Shown piece after piece: positions 1 to 8,478 of a DNA stretch of 64,000 nucleotides; the first letter of the stretch is position 1, and each line of letters starts with the position of its first letter. Under the pieces are notes generated by a model. That model was not told the DNA's origin. It made no database searches and was given only the letters and a program-made list of their open reading frames with translations. Source of the stretch: RGIG990 sp045589455 (GTDB lineage Bacteria > Verrucomicrobiota > Kiritimatiellia > RFP12 > UBA3636); assembly GCA_045589455.1 (NCBI GenBank), contig JAZNPC010000088.1, forward strand, positions 42,208 to 106,207, written 5' to 3'. The position numbers and the translations under genes were made by a program.

Positions 1-119
1 ACACCCCAGACGCCTTGGTTGCGTCCAGCAACCACAAAATCAAGTGTGGTTGGTTTACGCATTAGATCACGGATACAAATGAATCCAAGAATGGCGATGT
101 AGATGAATAATAGTGTCAT
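1..119 (-). CDS. sodium:solute symporter family protein, N-terminal fragment (runs off the window)
   Basis: An open frame on the minus strand begins at ATG 119 and continues past base 1. The 39 visible residues are a hydrophobic helix followed by a charged loop and the segment LDFVVAGRNQGVWG. This resembles the first helix of SSSF symporters, where a D-Y-F-x-A-G-R-x-x-G-x-W motif follows TM1. No strong Shine-Dalgarno is visible before the ATG, and the frame stays open upstream, so the exact start is uncertain. It lies 71 bases downstream of nudC on the same strand. Substrate cannot be guessed from this piece. Family assignment rests on one short motif. Confidence 0.5.
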   Translation of the reverse strand, partial: MTLLFIYIAILGFICIRDLMRKPTTLDFVVAGRNQGVWG

Positions 120-190
120 GGTGATGAGGCTTGCGCCTAGGGCGCAAGGTACTGCAGCAATAATGCCGCAGCACGAAACAATTTGTTGGT

Positions 191-1057
191 TTACTTGTTG
201 TAGATAGCTGCAGCTTTGAAGGCTTCAAGGTCTGAGAAGGATGGGCCTTGAGCTGCTTGCTGTGCTGCAAGCTTGGTAGCTGCACGAGCAGCGGCTTGTT
301 GCTCACGAGCTAAGGTTTCTTCGGCAATCCAGCTATCTATTAGCTTACGAGCAAGGGAATCCTTGCGAGGAAGCTCCGGCAAATTATCTATTGAGAAAAA
401 TTGTGCGTCTGTAAGCTCAGAATCAAGAAGAGAAATTTCACCATTAGCAGCCTCTGCTGTGAAGCCAAGCATTAAGCTATTTGGATATGGCCAAATTTGG
501 CTCCCAAAATATTTAAGACTCTTGAGCTTAAGACCGGTCTCTTCATAAGCCTCACGAATTGCGCACTCCTCAAGGCTCTCACCTAGCTCAACAAAGCCAG
601 CGACAAGCCCATAAAATGTTCCTCTAAAATTCTTTGCACGAACAAGCAGTGCGCTCTTCTTGCGCTTAATCAAAATTATTGCTGCTGGTGCAATGATTGT
701 GTATTGAGGCTTACCGCATGAGCAGCAGCGCTTTCCTGAGAAGCCAGCTGGATCCATACGTCCCCCGCAGACTGGGCAATGCTGGGAATTGAGATCCCAT
801 GCGACCTTTTCAGCTGCAGCAAGTGCTGGCTTATAAAGCTGCTCAGGAAGAAGCTCAAAGGCATCACGAACACCAACCAAAGAATCAAGCTTTTCTTCAC
901 AGCAAACTGCACGTGCTGGGATTCCATTAATTAAACCTAATCCAAAAACTATTTTGCCTGGAGCTGGTGCAACAGGACAATACTCCTCACAAGGGAGCTC
1001 ACCATTTGGCAAATATAATTTGCCATCACAAATAATATACCAATAAATCTTTTTCAT
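191..1057 (-). CDS. nudC: NADH pyrophosphatase NudC-like Nudix hydrolase
   Basis: A 288-residue protein with the NudC layout. An N-terminal domain is followed by a four-cysteine zinc ribbon (CPVCGG and CCSCG, about residues 94-113). Next comes a Nudix box (GFVELGESLEECAIREAYEETG, split here as G-x5-E-x7-R-E-x2-E-E-x-G, about residues 154-176). After it is SQIWPYPNSLMLGF, the NudC-specific counterpart of SQPWPFPxS. The family cleaves NAD(H) to NMN(H) and AMP and removes NAD caps from RNA. The C-terminal 40 residues are alanine/glutamine-rich and probably flexible. No clear ribosome-binding site precedes the ATG. It sits just upstream of a symporter gene with no obvious functional link. Confidence 0.9.
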   Translation of the reverse strand: MKKIYWYIICDGKLYLPNGELPCEEYCPVAPAPGKIVFGLGLINGIPARAVCCEEKLDSLVGVRDAFELLPEQLYKPALAAAEKVAWDLNSQHCPVCGGRMDPAGFSGKRCCSCGKPQYTIIAPAAIILIKRKKSALLVRAKNFRGTFYGLVAGFVELGESLEECAIREAYEETGLKLKSLKYFGSQIWPYPNSLMLGFTAEAANGEISLLDSELTDAQFFSIDNLPELPRKDSLARKLIDSWIAEETLAREQQAAARAATKLAAQQAAQGPSFSDLEAFKAAAIYNK

Positions 1058-1197
1058 AGGCGCAAGATTGTAATAAAATTAAGAAATTTTATCAACCATA
1101 GTTTTATCTTTAAAATAAACTCATTACGCCTAATACTTCAATAAAAAACATATAAAAACATTACTCATATAAATACGATATATGAGTTACCATGAAT

Positions 1198-1998
1198 TTA
1201 TAAATTTTTCAAGGCCTTTGTTGTATCGTTTTTCTCAGGCAATTTACCATATATCCAACCACTAACACACTCAGGCAGTGTTCCCATAAACCATGACACA
1301 AAGCGCATCTGCCAAGGGAAGGCAATAATTCCTTTATTACGTATTATTCCACGATAAATCTTTTCTGCAGCCTTATCTGCCTCCATGAAAAATGGCATTG
1401 GACAAGTGTTGACATCTGTTATACGTGAGCGGACAAAGCCTGGGCAGATTACACTTACACCAATACCATCATTTGCAAGCATACCGCGCAAACCAGCACC
1501 CCACGCTTTTACACAAGATTTTGAAGCACTATAGGAAGGACATTGTGGAAGTCCATGATAACCAGCCATTGATGCTGTTATTGCTATCTGCCCCTTGAAT
1601 CCCGTAATCGGATTACGCTCTGCACGAGCAAGAAAACACTCAATTGCTGGAAGCACTGTATTTATCACACCACCTACATTTATATCAAAGGTTCGAAAAA
1701 CATTTTCACTAACATACTCTTCTCCTGTGGCCACTCCAGCATTAGCATAAACTAAATCTAATGGTTTTTCTTTATCACAAGCGGCAACCCACTCTGCCAC
1801 AGCCACTCGATCTGTAACATTTAATTGTTTAATGGATACAGCTTTAGCTCCAAGTAATAGGCATTTTTCTTTTACAGCCTCTAATCGCTCTACATTTGTT
1901 CCACAAATAAATAGCTGTTCAACCCCCGTTGAAGAAAGCTTTAAGGCAACTGCTTCTCCTATACCACTTGAAGCTCCCGTAATTAAAACTGATTTCAT
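1198..1998 (-). CDS. short-chain dehydrogenase/reductase
   Basis: A 266-residue classical SDR. The cofactor motif TGASSGIG is at residues 7-14, NAG is in YANAGVA (about 86-92), the catalytic Ser is in ITASMAG, and YSASK (about 155-159) carries the catalytic Tyr and Lys. After the active site PGFVRSRIT matches the usual PG motif. The C-terminal 50 residues are hydrophobic and aromatic (RFVSWFMGTLPECVSGWIYG), as in membrane-associated SDRs acting on lipid-like substrates. A ribosome-binding site (AAAGGGC) lies before the ATG. Substrate unknown. It stands downstream of infA but the infA terminator separates them. Confidence 0.88.
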   Translation of the reverse strand: MKSVLITGASSGIGEAVALKLSSTGVEQLFICGTNVERLEAVKEKCLLLGAKAVSIKQLNVTDRVAVAEWVAACDKEKPLDLVYANAGVATGEEYVSENVFRTFDINVGGVINTVLPAIECFLARAERNPITGFKGQIAITASMAGYHGLPQCPSYSASKSCVKAWGAGLRGMLANDGIGVSVICPGFVRSRITDVNTCPMPFFMEADKAAEKIYRGIIRNKGIIAFPWQMRFVSWFMGTLPECVSGWIYGKLPEKNDTTKALKNL

Positions 1999-2060
1999 GT
2001 AAAGCCCTTTGTCTTGATATTGTTTTTTGAATAACCCACACAGCTATATAATTTGATACA

Positions 2061-2086
2061 AAAAGAGCGTGCAAATTTGCACGCTC
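2061..2086 (-). terminator. rho-independent terminator of infA
   Basis: A perfect inverted repeat (GAGCGTGC, loop AAATTT, GCACGCTC) lies eight bases after the infA stop and is followed on the minus strand by a T-run. Confidence 0.85.
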
Positions 2087-2093
2087 ATTCAAA

Positions 2094-2333
2094 TTATTGT
2101 GCTGGAGATGTTGGTGATTTGTGACGATAAATGATGCGTCCCTTTTCCAAATCATATGGAGACATCTCAAGGGTTACAACATCACCTGTTGTAATCTTAA
2201 TAAAGAATTTACGCATTTTACCAGAAATATGAGCCAAAACCTCATGTCCATTATCTAGACGCACTCTATACATAGTTGCAGGAAGAACCTTTACAACTGT
2301 ACCTGTGACTTCAATTGAATCATCCTTTGCCAT
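2094..2333 (-). CDS. infA: translation initiation factor IF-1
   Basis: A 79-residue S1/OB-fold protein. MAKDDSIEVTGTVVKVLP, then RVRLDNGHEVLAHISGKMRK and ITTGDVVTLEMSPYDLEKGRIIYR follow the IF-1 consensus from end to end. The C-terminus is a few residues longer than the usual 72 (SPTSPAQ). IF-1 binds the ribosomal A site during initiation with IF-2 and IF-3. AAGGAG lies 13 bases before the ATG. It is a single gene with its own terminator. Confidence 0.96.
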   Translation of the reverse strand: MAKDDSIEVTGTVVKVLPATMYRVRLDNGHEVLAHISGKMRKFFIKITTGDVVTLEMSPYDLEKGRIIYRHKSPTSPAQ

Positions 2334-2454
2334 AAAAAACTAATAGCTCCTTATCTAATTTTTATAAAAATCAATTTTATTATATCATTTAGCCTTAAAA
2401 ACACCAAGCGTTTTTTTGTTTTCAAAAGAATTTTCGAAAAATTAACTATTATAT

Positions 2455-3816
2455 CTATCTCGATTGGTTCCTTTTCTTACTTGGAATTGCAATAAATATA
2501 ATTAAAGCAACAAACATTAGCATCTGGTAATACATTGTTTTAATCAATTCTAGAGCTGAAATTTTAAGACCAAAGGTTTCTGGATTTGTTGCCACACCTA
2601 CAGCAATTAGAATTTGTGCACCATAAGGAATTAATCCCTGAATAATACAGCTGGCAACATCTAAAATTGCAGCAATTCTTTTTGAGTTACATTTATATTT
2701 TTCAGATAATTCTCGAGCCACAGGGCCAGCAATAACAATCGCAACTGTATTATTTGCTGTAATAAGATTTACTGCAGAAACAATTAAAGAAACACCAAAT
2801 TCACAGCCACGCGTTCCTTTAATAAATTTATTGACCATAGCAAGCAAATAGCTTATACCTCCATAATAACGAATTAGCCCAAGCAAACCACCTGCTAACA
2901 ATGCAACAATCAGGGTTTCTGACATACCCAGAGAGCCATCTCCCATTAGTTTTAATGCACCGAAAAATGCAAACTCCTTAAAAAACAATCCTATTGCAGC
3001 AGACATAGCAATGCCCAAAAACAAAACAGACATTACATTAACACCTGCCAATGCAAAAATTAGCACAAATAAATAAGGCGCAACCAATAAATAATCTTTA
3101 CTTGTTAACTTATCAACTATTTCTACCATTTTTACATCATTAGAGCTACCTATGAACAAATACAGCAATATTGCTGCTATCGCAGCGGGAACTGCAATAC
3201 GCAAATTTGTGATAAACTTATCACGCATTGCCACGCTTTGAGTGCGAGTGGCTGCGATTGTGGTATCAGAGATCATAGACATATTGTCACCAAACATTGC
3301 ACCGCCAACAACCGCACCAATCATAAGTTCAACAGATAAACCAATGTTTTGTGCAATGCCTATAGCTATAGGTGTTATCACACCAATTGTACCACAGCTT
3401 GTACCGACTGCTAATGAAATAAAGCAAGACACAAGAAATACACCACATAGCATCATATTAGCAGGAATTATATGCTGAGCTATGCGCACCGCAGCATCAA
3501 CAGATCCCATTCCCTTTGCAACACTTGCAAATGCACCAGCTAGGATAAACACCATGCACATAATCATGATATTGCTATCGCCCATTCCCTTCGCATAGAT
3601 CTCGACCTTATCATTAAGCTTTTCTTTGAAATTAATAATAAAAGCCGTTGCGGATGCCACTATAAATGCAATTGGCATCGGAACTGAATAGAAGTCATTC
3701 TTATAAATTGAAAGGCCTAGATAAAATACAAGAAAAACCACAAATGGTAAAAGAGCTAAGACTCCAAGATTTTTCCCTTCAGACACCTTTATATTCTTTT
3801 TTCGTTTTTTTGACAT
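2455..3816 (-). CDS. nhaC: Na+/H+ antiporter, NhaC family
   Basis: A 453-residue polytopic membrane protein with about 11-12 hydrophobic helices, basic at both ends. The segment GAMFGDNMSMISDTTIAATRTQ is the diagnostic NhaC signature. ANNTVAIVIAGP later in the protein corresponds to the second half-repeat discontinuous helix. The family exchanges Na+ for protons, and some members exchange organic acids. It lies 36 bases downstream of folC on the same strand and may be co-transcribed. The AT-rich gap to infA shows no recognisable gene. Confidence 0.88.
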   Translation of the reverse strand: MSKKRKKNIKVSEGKNLGVLALLPFVVFLVFYLGLSIYKNDFYSVPMPIAFIVASATAFIINFKEKLNDKVEIYAKGMGDSNIMIMCMVFILAGAFASVAKGMGSVDAAVRIAQHIIPANMMLCGVFLVSCFISLAVGTSCGTIGVITPIAIGIAQNIGLSVELMIGAVVGGAMFGDNMSMISDTTIAATRTQSVAMRDKFITNLRIAVPAAIAAILLYLFIGSSNDVKMVEIVDKLTSKDYLLVAPYLFVLIFALAGVNVMSVLFLGIAMSAAIGLFFKEFAFFGALKLMGDGSLGMSETLIVALLAGGLLGLIRYYGGISYLLAMVNKFIKGTRGCEFGVSLIVSAVNLITANNTVAIVIAGPVARELSEKYKCNSKRIAAILDVASCIIQGLIPYGAQILIAVGVATNPETFGLKISALELIKTMYYQMLMFVALIIFIAIPSKKRNQSR

Positions 3817-3852
3817 AAGACAGACTATAAAATTATATTGTTTGCGTAATAA

Positions 3853-5139
3853 TTAGTTAAATTGCTCATAGGCCTCTCCTACTAAGAAAAGCGAGCCACA
3901 TAAAACGATTGGTTGAGCTGTTTCCTCTTGGCGTGCAGCTGAAATTGCCTCAAGCATAGAATAACACTCTACCACATTGCGAATTCCGCAAGCGTGGGCT
4001 TGGCGAGCAAGCACAGCTGTCGTTGCGCTACGAGGGTTATTGATAGGTGTGAGGTAAAGAGCTTGACAAATTGGAGCGATTGCTTTCATAAAGCAATCCG
4101 TTGCCTTGTCGCCACACATACCTGCCACAAAAACAAAACGAGCCTTCTTGCCTGCGATAGACTGCAGGGAAGCAACAAGTGCATTTGCACCATCCTCATT
4201 ATGTGCACCATCAACAAGTATATCATCCGTGAGCATGCAAAATCTTCCACGCCACTCTGCCTTTTCCAAACCAGCTTTTAAAACATTAACTGGTAGCTCA
4301 ACATTTAGCTGTGATTGAAATGCCTCAAGCGCAGAAATTACTATTGATAAATTTTCTAATTGATAGCTTGCTGGGAGCTTTAGCTTTATGGTCCCATAGG
4401 AGCAATTCTGACTTTCAACTGAAAGCTTTTGTACGATAAAGCCTGAGCTCTTTTGCCTAGTAACAGATATTTCTTCAGTTGCCAAATGCATATGAACATT
4501 CTTTTCACGTGCTGTTTGTGCAAACACAGTTAAAGCTTCATCTGGGTTTGGGCCAACCACTAAGGCAGTTCCGGTCTTAATGATTCCTGCTTTTTCTGCT
4601 GCAATTTGCTCTATAGTATCACCTAGATATGCCGTATGGTCAAGACCAATGCGTGTCATTATAGTAACAAGTGGAACTGGGAGTACATTGGTAGCATCTA
4701 AGCGTCCTCCCATCCCAACCTCTATTATAGTTAAATCTACATTTTTCTCAGCAAACCACAAAAAGGCAACTGCCGTTGTGTATTCAAAAAATGTTACATC
4801 AAGTCCATCACGTTGCTTCAAAATTTCCGAAGCGGCTTCAACACGCTCTAGTAAAGCAAAAAACTCTAAATCAGAAATTTCTTCACCATTGATAGAAAAA
4901 CGCTCATTAACCTTCACTAAATGTGGTGAAGTATATACTCCTACACGAAGTCCTACCTCACGCAATGCGCTCATAAGCATTGCTGTAACAGAGCCCTTAC
5001 CATTTGTACCAGCAACATGAATCGTGCGTAGCTTTGCTTGTGGATTTCCAAGCTCATCCATCAGTTTACTAATAACAGTCAAACCAGGTTTAATTCCAAA
5101 GGTACGCTTCGCATAAAGCTTTTCCAACCTTACATCCAT
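3853..5139 (-). CDS. folC: bifunctional folylpolyglutamate synthase/dihydrofolate synthase
   Basis: A 428-residue Mur-ligase-type enzyme. The P-loop HVAGTNGKGSV (about residues 42-52), then YTSPHL, FFEYTTAVAF, EVGMGGRLDATNV and TRIGLDHTAYLG follow FolC closely. VDGAHNEDGA lies at the start of the C-terminal domain. It adds glutamate to dihydropteroate or folates using ATP. The upstream neighbour is the zinc-ribbon/GspG-like gene, 12 bases away, and nhaC follows, so a short transcription unit is likely. The partner folK is at 58.8 kb in this window. Confidence 0.93.
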   Translation of the reverse strand: MDVRLEKLYAKRTFGIKPGLTVISKLMDELGNPQAKLRTIHVAGTNGKGSVTAMLMSALREVGLRVGVYTSPHLVKVNERFSINGEEISDLEFFALLERVEAASEILKQRDGLDVTFFEYTTAVAFLWFAEKNVDLTIIEVGMGGRLDATNVLPVPLVTIMTRIGLDHTAYLGDTIEQIAAEKAGIIKTGTALVVGPNPDEALTVFAQTAREKNVHMHLATEEISVTRQKSSGFIVQKLSVESQNCSYGTIKLKLPASYQLENLSIVISALEAFQSQLNVELPVNVLKAGLEKAEWRGRFCMLTDDILVDGAHNEDGANALVASLQSIAGKKARFVFVAGMCGDKATDCFMKAIAPICQALYLTPINNPRSATTAVLARQAHACGIRNVVECYSMLEAISAARQEETAQPIVLCGSLFLVGEAYEQFN

Positions 5140-5151
5140 TGTATAAACCTC

Positions 5152-5898
5152 TTAGTTTGCTATTTTAACTCGTAATCGGCTTGATGGTATAGGACGATCG
5201 TTTGCTTCTGGATCAAACGGAACAAAGTCTGGGTGTGGTTGAATATTTGAAAAATCATCAATAAATAAATCATCCTCTGTATTATAGGTTCTGTCTGGTC
5301 CCATGCTAACTATACGAGGCTCTCCATCTACCAACTCATAAATGTAAGGTCGCCCCCATCCGTCTACATGCAAAGCATTAACATATGGACCATTCCAATT
5401 TTGTGCTCCAGGTGGCACAGTGACTAGTGCTGTTAGGCCTCCGTCATTAGAATTGTCTAAAGGATAATTACCATTATCAATTTTGTAATGAACCAATGCT
5501 TGAGCCAAAATATTTAAATCATTAATTGTTACTTCTTCTCTACCTGGCATATTTTTTGGTTGGGCACGATGTGCTTGCGATATAGTTAAGAATCCCAAGC
5601 ACAAAAAGCCAACAACTATGGCAAACAAAATTTTAGGATTATTTTTAATACGGACATTGCGACGAGGGCCAAGCTTGCGCAATTCTTTTTCATACTCCCG
5701 CTCTATTCTCTTTAAAATCAGCCCTTTATCTTTTGGAGTATTTGATGAATAACCAACGGGAGGACGAATTGTGCTATTACATTTGGGGCAACATAGTTTC
5801 TCTGGTGGCCATATAAATTTAGCATGGCAATATGGGCAACTACATTCCTTCCCATCTAAATAATTAAAATACTGCTTTGTCTGTTTAGGGGTTGACAT
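5152..5898 (-). CDS. zinc-ribbon, single-pass membrane protein with GspG-like C-terminal domain
   Basis: A 248-residue protein with three parts. Residues about 18-42 hold a CPYC...CCPKC zinc ribbon (C21, C24, C37, C40). Residues about 88-107 form one transmembrane helix after a basic linker. Residues about 120-220 match the globular part of type II secretion major pseudopilins: INDLNILAQALVHYKIDNGNYP, then GPYV-x-ALHVDGWGRPYIYE, then SMGPDRTYNTEDD, the acidic calcium-type loop. The pseudopilin prepilin peptidase site is absent, so it is not a normal GspG. The start overlaps the end of the hisI-like gene (ATG inside its last codons). A PulG-like periplasmic domain anchored with a cytoplasmic zinc ribbon is inferred; function unknown. 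Confidence 0.7.
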   Translation of the reverse strand: MSTPKQTKQYFNYLDGKECSCPYCHAKFIWPPEKLCCPKCNSTIRPPVGYSSNTPKDKGLILKRIEREYEKELRKLGPRRNVRIKNNPKILFAIVVGFLCLGFLTISQAHRAQPKNMPGREEVTINDLNILAQALVHYKIDNGNYPLDNSNDGGLTALVTVPPGAQNWNGPYVNALHVDGWGRPYIYELVDGEPRIVSMGPDRTYNTEDDLFIDDFSNIQPHPDFVPFDPEANDRPIPSSRLRVKIAN

Positions 5899-6298
5899 TT
5901 GTCAAATCCATATTGTTAAAATCTATTTTACGATAAAAACAATTGCGTGCATCCCCATCTACATTTGATGTATGACAAATTCCAAAATATTTATCTTGGG
6001 GGAATGGACGAACCAAATATAGTAAGGAGTTTTGCTCGCAATTTACGTAGGCCTCTACAAGCTCAAAATAATGACCAGATGTCACACCCTTTTCCCAAAG
6101 TTGCTTACGAGAGGTACTCCACAAAATCAATCGACGTTTTTCAAAGGCCTGTTTCATTGCAAACTCATTAGTATACGCAACAAGAATCAACTCCTTTGTA
6201 TCAATATTCTGAACAGCAACAGGAATACACCCAGAGGAAGCTATTGATGATAGCTTTGTAAAATCTAAATCTAATTTTTTACTTTCTTCCTTTGACAT
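5885..6298 (-). CDS. hisI: divergent phosphoribosyl-AMP cyclohydrolase (HisI-like)
   Basis: A 137-residue protein starting at ATG 6298. The upstream open frame to 6445 runs antisense-free but overlaps the neighbour and lacks HisI homology. HisI blocks are clear: ILVAYTNEFAMKQAF, LILWSTSRKQLWEKGVTSGHY, CHT and CFYRK. Two departures stand out. The metal motif D-C-D-x-D reads N86-C87-E88-Q89-N90, and the CHT-CFYR gap is 11 residues instead of 6. HisI opens the PR-AMP ring in histidine synthesis. No other his gene is nearby. The stop overlaps the next gene. It may have an altered metal site or a different role. Confidence 0.78.
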   Translation of the reverse strand: MSKEESKKLDLDFTKLSSIASSGCIPVAVQNIDTKELILVAYTNEFAMKQAFEKRRLILWSTSRKQLWEKGVTSGHYFELVEAYVNCEQNSLLYLVRPFPQDKYFGICHTSNVDGDARNCFYRKIDFNNMDLTNVNP

Positions 6299-6321
6299 CA
6301 GAGCCTCTACCCTAGCAAGAG

Positions 6322-6567
6322 TTAGTTCATAAAAATGGTTATGACAAAAGCGATAATAGTCATTAAGATAAAAAATGCAATAAAATGCCAAAAACCAATT
6401 ATGGCTTTTGCTTTGTTGTTTTTCATAGAAATAATATGTAGCCATCTAGTATATTCATGACCACAATCGGAGCAACGCATATTATCCATCTTGCCAGGTG
6501 CAAATTTCATCCACAATGGCTTATGCATTCTCCACTTTTCTTTACTTCCACAATATGGGCACTTCAT
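6322..6567 (-). CDS. small zinc-ribbon membrane protein
   Basis: An 81-residue protein. The N-terminal half has CPYCGS (residues 3-6) and CSDCGH (about 33-36), a two-knuckle zinc ribbon. The last 25 residues (IIGFWHFIAFFILMTIIAFVITIF) form one transmembrane helix ending at the C-terminus. It lies just upstream of the hisI-like gene, 23 bases apart, on the same strand. The next gene on that side also joins a zinc ribbon to a membrane helix. Function unknown. Both motif and hydrophobic pattern are visible, so it is probably a real gene. Confidence 0.65.
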   Translation of the reverse strand: MKCPYCGSKEKWRMHKPLWMKFAPGKMDNMRCSDCGHEYTRWLHIISMKNNKAKAIIGFWHFIAFFILMTIIAFVITIFMN

Positions 6568-6620
6568 ATATTAACCCCCAAAAATTTATATTTCTATATT
6601 CATTACAGATAAGTACACAC

Positions 6621-7883
6621 CTATAGACTATCACATGCATCCCAATTGATTGTCGCGAATAAGTCATCAATTGTTTCCGCACGTCTAATTAAAACAGCTG
6701 AACCATCTCTACGAAGCAACCACTCTGCAGAACGGAGTTTTCCATTATAATTAAAGCCCATAGCATGACCATGTGCACCGGCATCATGAATAACGACTAA
6801 ATCTCCAGGAGTAAGCTCTGGGAGCATACGATCTACTGCAAATTTATCATTATTCTCACATAGAGAACCTGTTACATCATACATTACATCACAAGGTGCA
6901 TTTTCCTTCCCCATAACTGATATATGATGATAAGCTCCATACAATGCAGGACGCATCAAATTTGCCATACAAGCATCCAAGCCTGCATAAGTTTTATAAG
7001 TCTTTTTGATATGTAAAACACGAGAAACCAAATACCCATATGGACCTGTAATCATACGACCACATTCCATAACCACTCTTGGCACCTCAAGACCAGCGGT
7101 AGTAAATATATCCTCACATGCTTTACGGATACCCTCACCAACTATAGCCAAATCAACCTTTGTCTGCTCTGGACGATAAGGAATACCAATGCCACCGCCT
7201 AGGTTTACAAAATCAAACTTAATATCTAAAGCTTTTGACAACTCCGCTGTTAGGCGGAACATTATACGTGAGGTTTCTACAAAATACTCAGGATTTAGCT
7301 CATTAGAAGCAACCATAGTATGGATACCAAAGCGCTTCACACCTTTTTCTTTTAGGCGCTTGTACCCTTCAAACATTTGATCACGAGTAAATCCATATTT
7401 TGCCTCAAGTGGATTACCAATAATTGTATTACCGCTCTTCGCCTCTCCTGGATTAAAACGGCAACAAACTAACTCTGGCAGTGCTCCACATACTTGCTCT
7501 ACAAAATCAATGTGTGAAATATCGTCTAAATTGATTATTGCGCCTAGTTCAAATGCCTTTTTAAATTCCTCTGCCGGGGTATCATTGGAGGTAAACATTA
7601 TTTGTTCACCTTTAAGACCAATCTTCTCTGCCAAAATGAGCTCTGCCATTGAACTACAATCAGCGCCAAAACCTTGCGAAGCAAGAAGCTTAAGTAGAGA
7701 AGGATTTGGTGCTGCTTTTACTGCAAAATAATTACGAAAGCCGGGATTCCATTGAAATGCCTTTTTAAAGGAAACAGCATTATCAACAATCCCTGCCTCA
7801 TCGTAAATATGGAAAGGAGTTGGTGTAACCTTTTCCATACTTGAAATTGTTTCTATTGAAAATGGTGTGTGTTTTAAATTCAT
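6621..7883 (-). CDS. lysA: PLP-dependent decarboxylase, diaminopimelate decarboxylase-like
   Basis: About 420 residues, alanine-racemase-type barrel plus C-terminal beta domain. NYFAVKAAPNP holds the PLP lysine. FGADCSSMAELILA, CRFNPGEAKSGNTIIGNP, FVNLGGGIGIPY, MECGRMITGPYG and DVTGSLCENNDKF follow the LysA pattern. It would convert meso-diaminopimelate to lysine. A TTG 18 bases upstream (7901) is also possible, since an AAAGAG motif is better placed for it than for the ATG. The protein reads well from either. Ornithine/arginine-type decarboxylases of the same fold are less likely given the GSLCE-x-x-D segment. Confidence 0.83.
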   Translation of the reverse strand: MNLKHTPFSIETISSMEKVTPTPFHIYDEAGIVDNAVSFKKAFQWNPGFRNYFAVKAAPNPSLLKLLASQGFGADCSSMAELILAEKIGLKGEQIMFTSNDTPAEEFKKAFELGAIINLDDISHIDFVEQVCGALPELVCCRFNPGEAKSGNTIIGNPLEAKYGFTRDQMFEGYKRLKEKGVKRFGIHTMVASNELNPEYFVETSRIMFRLTAELSKALDIKFDFVNLGGGIGIPYRPEQTKVDLAIVGEGIRKACEDIFTTAGLEVPRVVMECGRMITGPYGYLVSRVLHIKKTYKTYAGLDACMANLMRPALYGAYHHISVMGKENAPCDVMYDVTGSLCENNDKFAVDRMLPELTPGDLVVIHDAGAHGHAMGFNYNGKLRSAEWLLRRDGSAVLIRRAETIDDLFATINWDACDSL

Positions 7884-7981
7884 AATGAAGGATTTTATCA
7901 AAAAATTATTACTCTTTCAATATACAATTAAATAGTAAAGGGATTTTTTACACGTTTTCTGAGCAATAAATGCCAAGTAAT

Positions 7982-8008
7982 AAAAAAAGCAAGCCTTGAA
8001 CAGCTTGC
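7982..8008 (-). terminator. terminator after the tRNA-Ser/tRNA-Ile pair
   Basis: A stem of GCAAGC and GCTTGC with an 8-base loop, followed on the minus strand by seven Ts, lies 12 bases after the tRNA-Ile 3' end. Confidence 0.8.
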
Positions 8009-8019
8009 TATCCTTAAAA

Positions 8020-8095
8020 TGGTGGGCCTCCAGGGATTTGAACCCCGGACCAAGGGATTATGAGTCCCCTGCTCTGACCACTGAGCTAGAGGCCC
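8020..8095 (-). tRNA. tRNA with CAT anticodon, probably tRNA-Ile2 (lysidine-modified)
   Basis: A 76-base cloverleaf with encoded CCA and acceptor GGGCCTC/GAGGCCC. The anticodon loop CTCATAA reads CAT. The anticodon-arm and variable sequence (GACTCATAATCCCTTGGTC) resembles bacterial tRNA-Ile2, where TilS converts C34 to lysidine. Elongator tRNA-Met is the alternative. A tilS gene is present at 61.4 kb. Confidence 0.9.
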
Positions 8096-8107
8096 GTGAA
8101 AAATTAA

Positions 8108-8195
8108 TGGCGGAGGGGGAGGGATTCGAACCCCCGGAAGCTTGCACCTCAACGGTTTTCAAGACCGCCTCTTTCAACCACTCAGACACCCCTCC
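8108..8195 (-). tRNA. tRNA-Ser (TGA)
   Basis: An 88-base tRNA with encoded CCA and acceptor GGAGGGG/CCCCTCC. The anticodon loop CTTGAAA reads TGA, and the long variable arm is typical of serine tRNAs. It is transcribed just ahead of the CAT tRNA. Confidence 0.95.
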
Positions 8196-8311
8196 GCAAA
8201 ATAATAATTTTACGAAAATAGTCTTCCTTTAAAGAAAACTTCGCTATAATACAATAAACTGACACGTAAAATCAAGACATTTTTTATTTTTTTTATTTTT
8301 AAATTATCCTA

Positions 8312-8341
8312 TTGACACGCAACCCACGATTATGATAAATT
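8312..8341 (+). promoter_or_regulatory. sigma70-like promoter of tRNA-Cys
   Basis: TTGACA (8312-8317) and TAAATT (8336-8341) are spaced by 18 bases, 15 bases ahead of the tRNA. Confidence 0.6.
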
Positions 8342-8356
8342 ATGGCTCGTTTTTGA

Positions 8357-8430
8357 GGCGTGATAGCCAAGCGGCTAGGCAGAGGACTGCAAATCCTTCT
8401 AGATCGGTTCGACTCCGATTCACGCCTCCA
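8357..8430 (+). tRNA. tRNA-Cys (GCA)
   Basis: A 74-base cloverleaf with encoded CCA. Acceptor GGCGTGA pairs with TCACGCC, and the anticodon loop CTGCAAA reads GCA. It is one of few plus-strand genes here and faces the tRNA-Ser/Ile pair. Confidence 0.95.
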
Positions 8431-8438
8431 TTTTTTGC

Positions 8439-8478
8439 CCTGATGACTTTATCTTTTGGTCATTAGGTTATTTTTTTA
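8439..8478 (+). terminator. terminator of tRNA-Cys
   Basis: CCTGATGAC pairs with GTCATTAGG across an 11-base loop (one mismatch), followed by TTATTTTTTTAT. The T-run overlaps the end of the converging AEC transporter gene. Confidence 0.65.

Noticed and set aside
6298..6445. 49-residue N-terminal extension of the HisI-like protein
   Set aside because: It overlaps the small zinc-ribbon gene in another frame, is not HisI-like and has no ribosome-binding site; the internal ATG fits the family.
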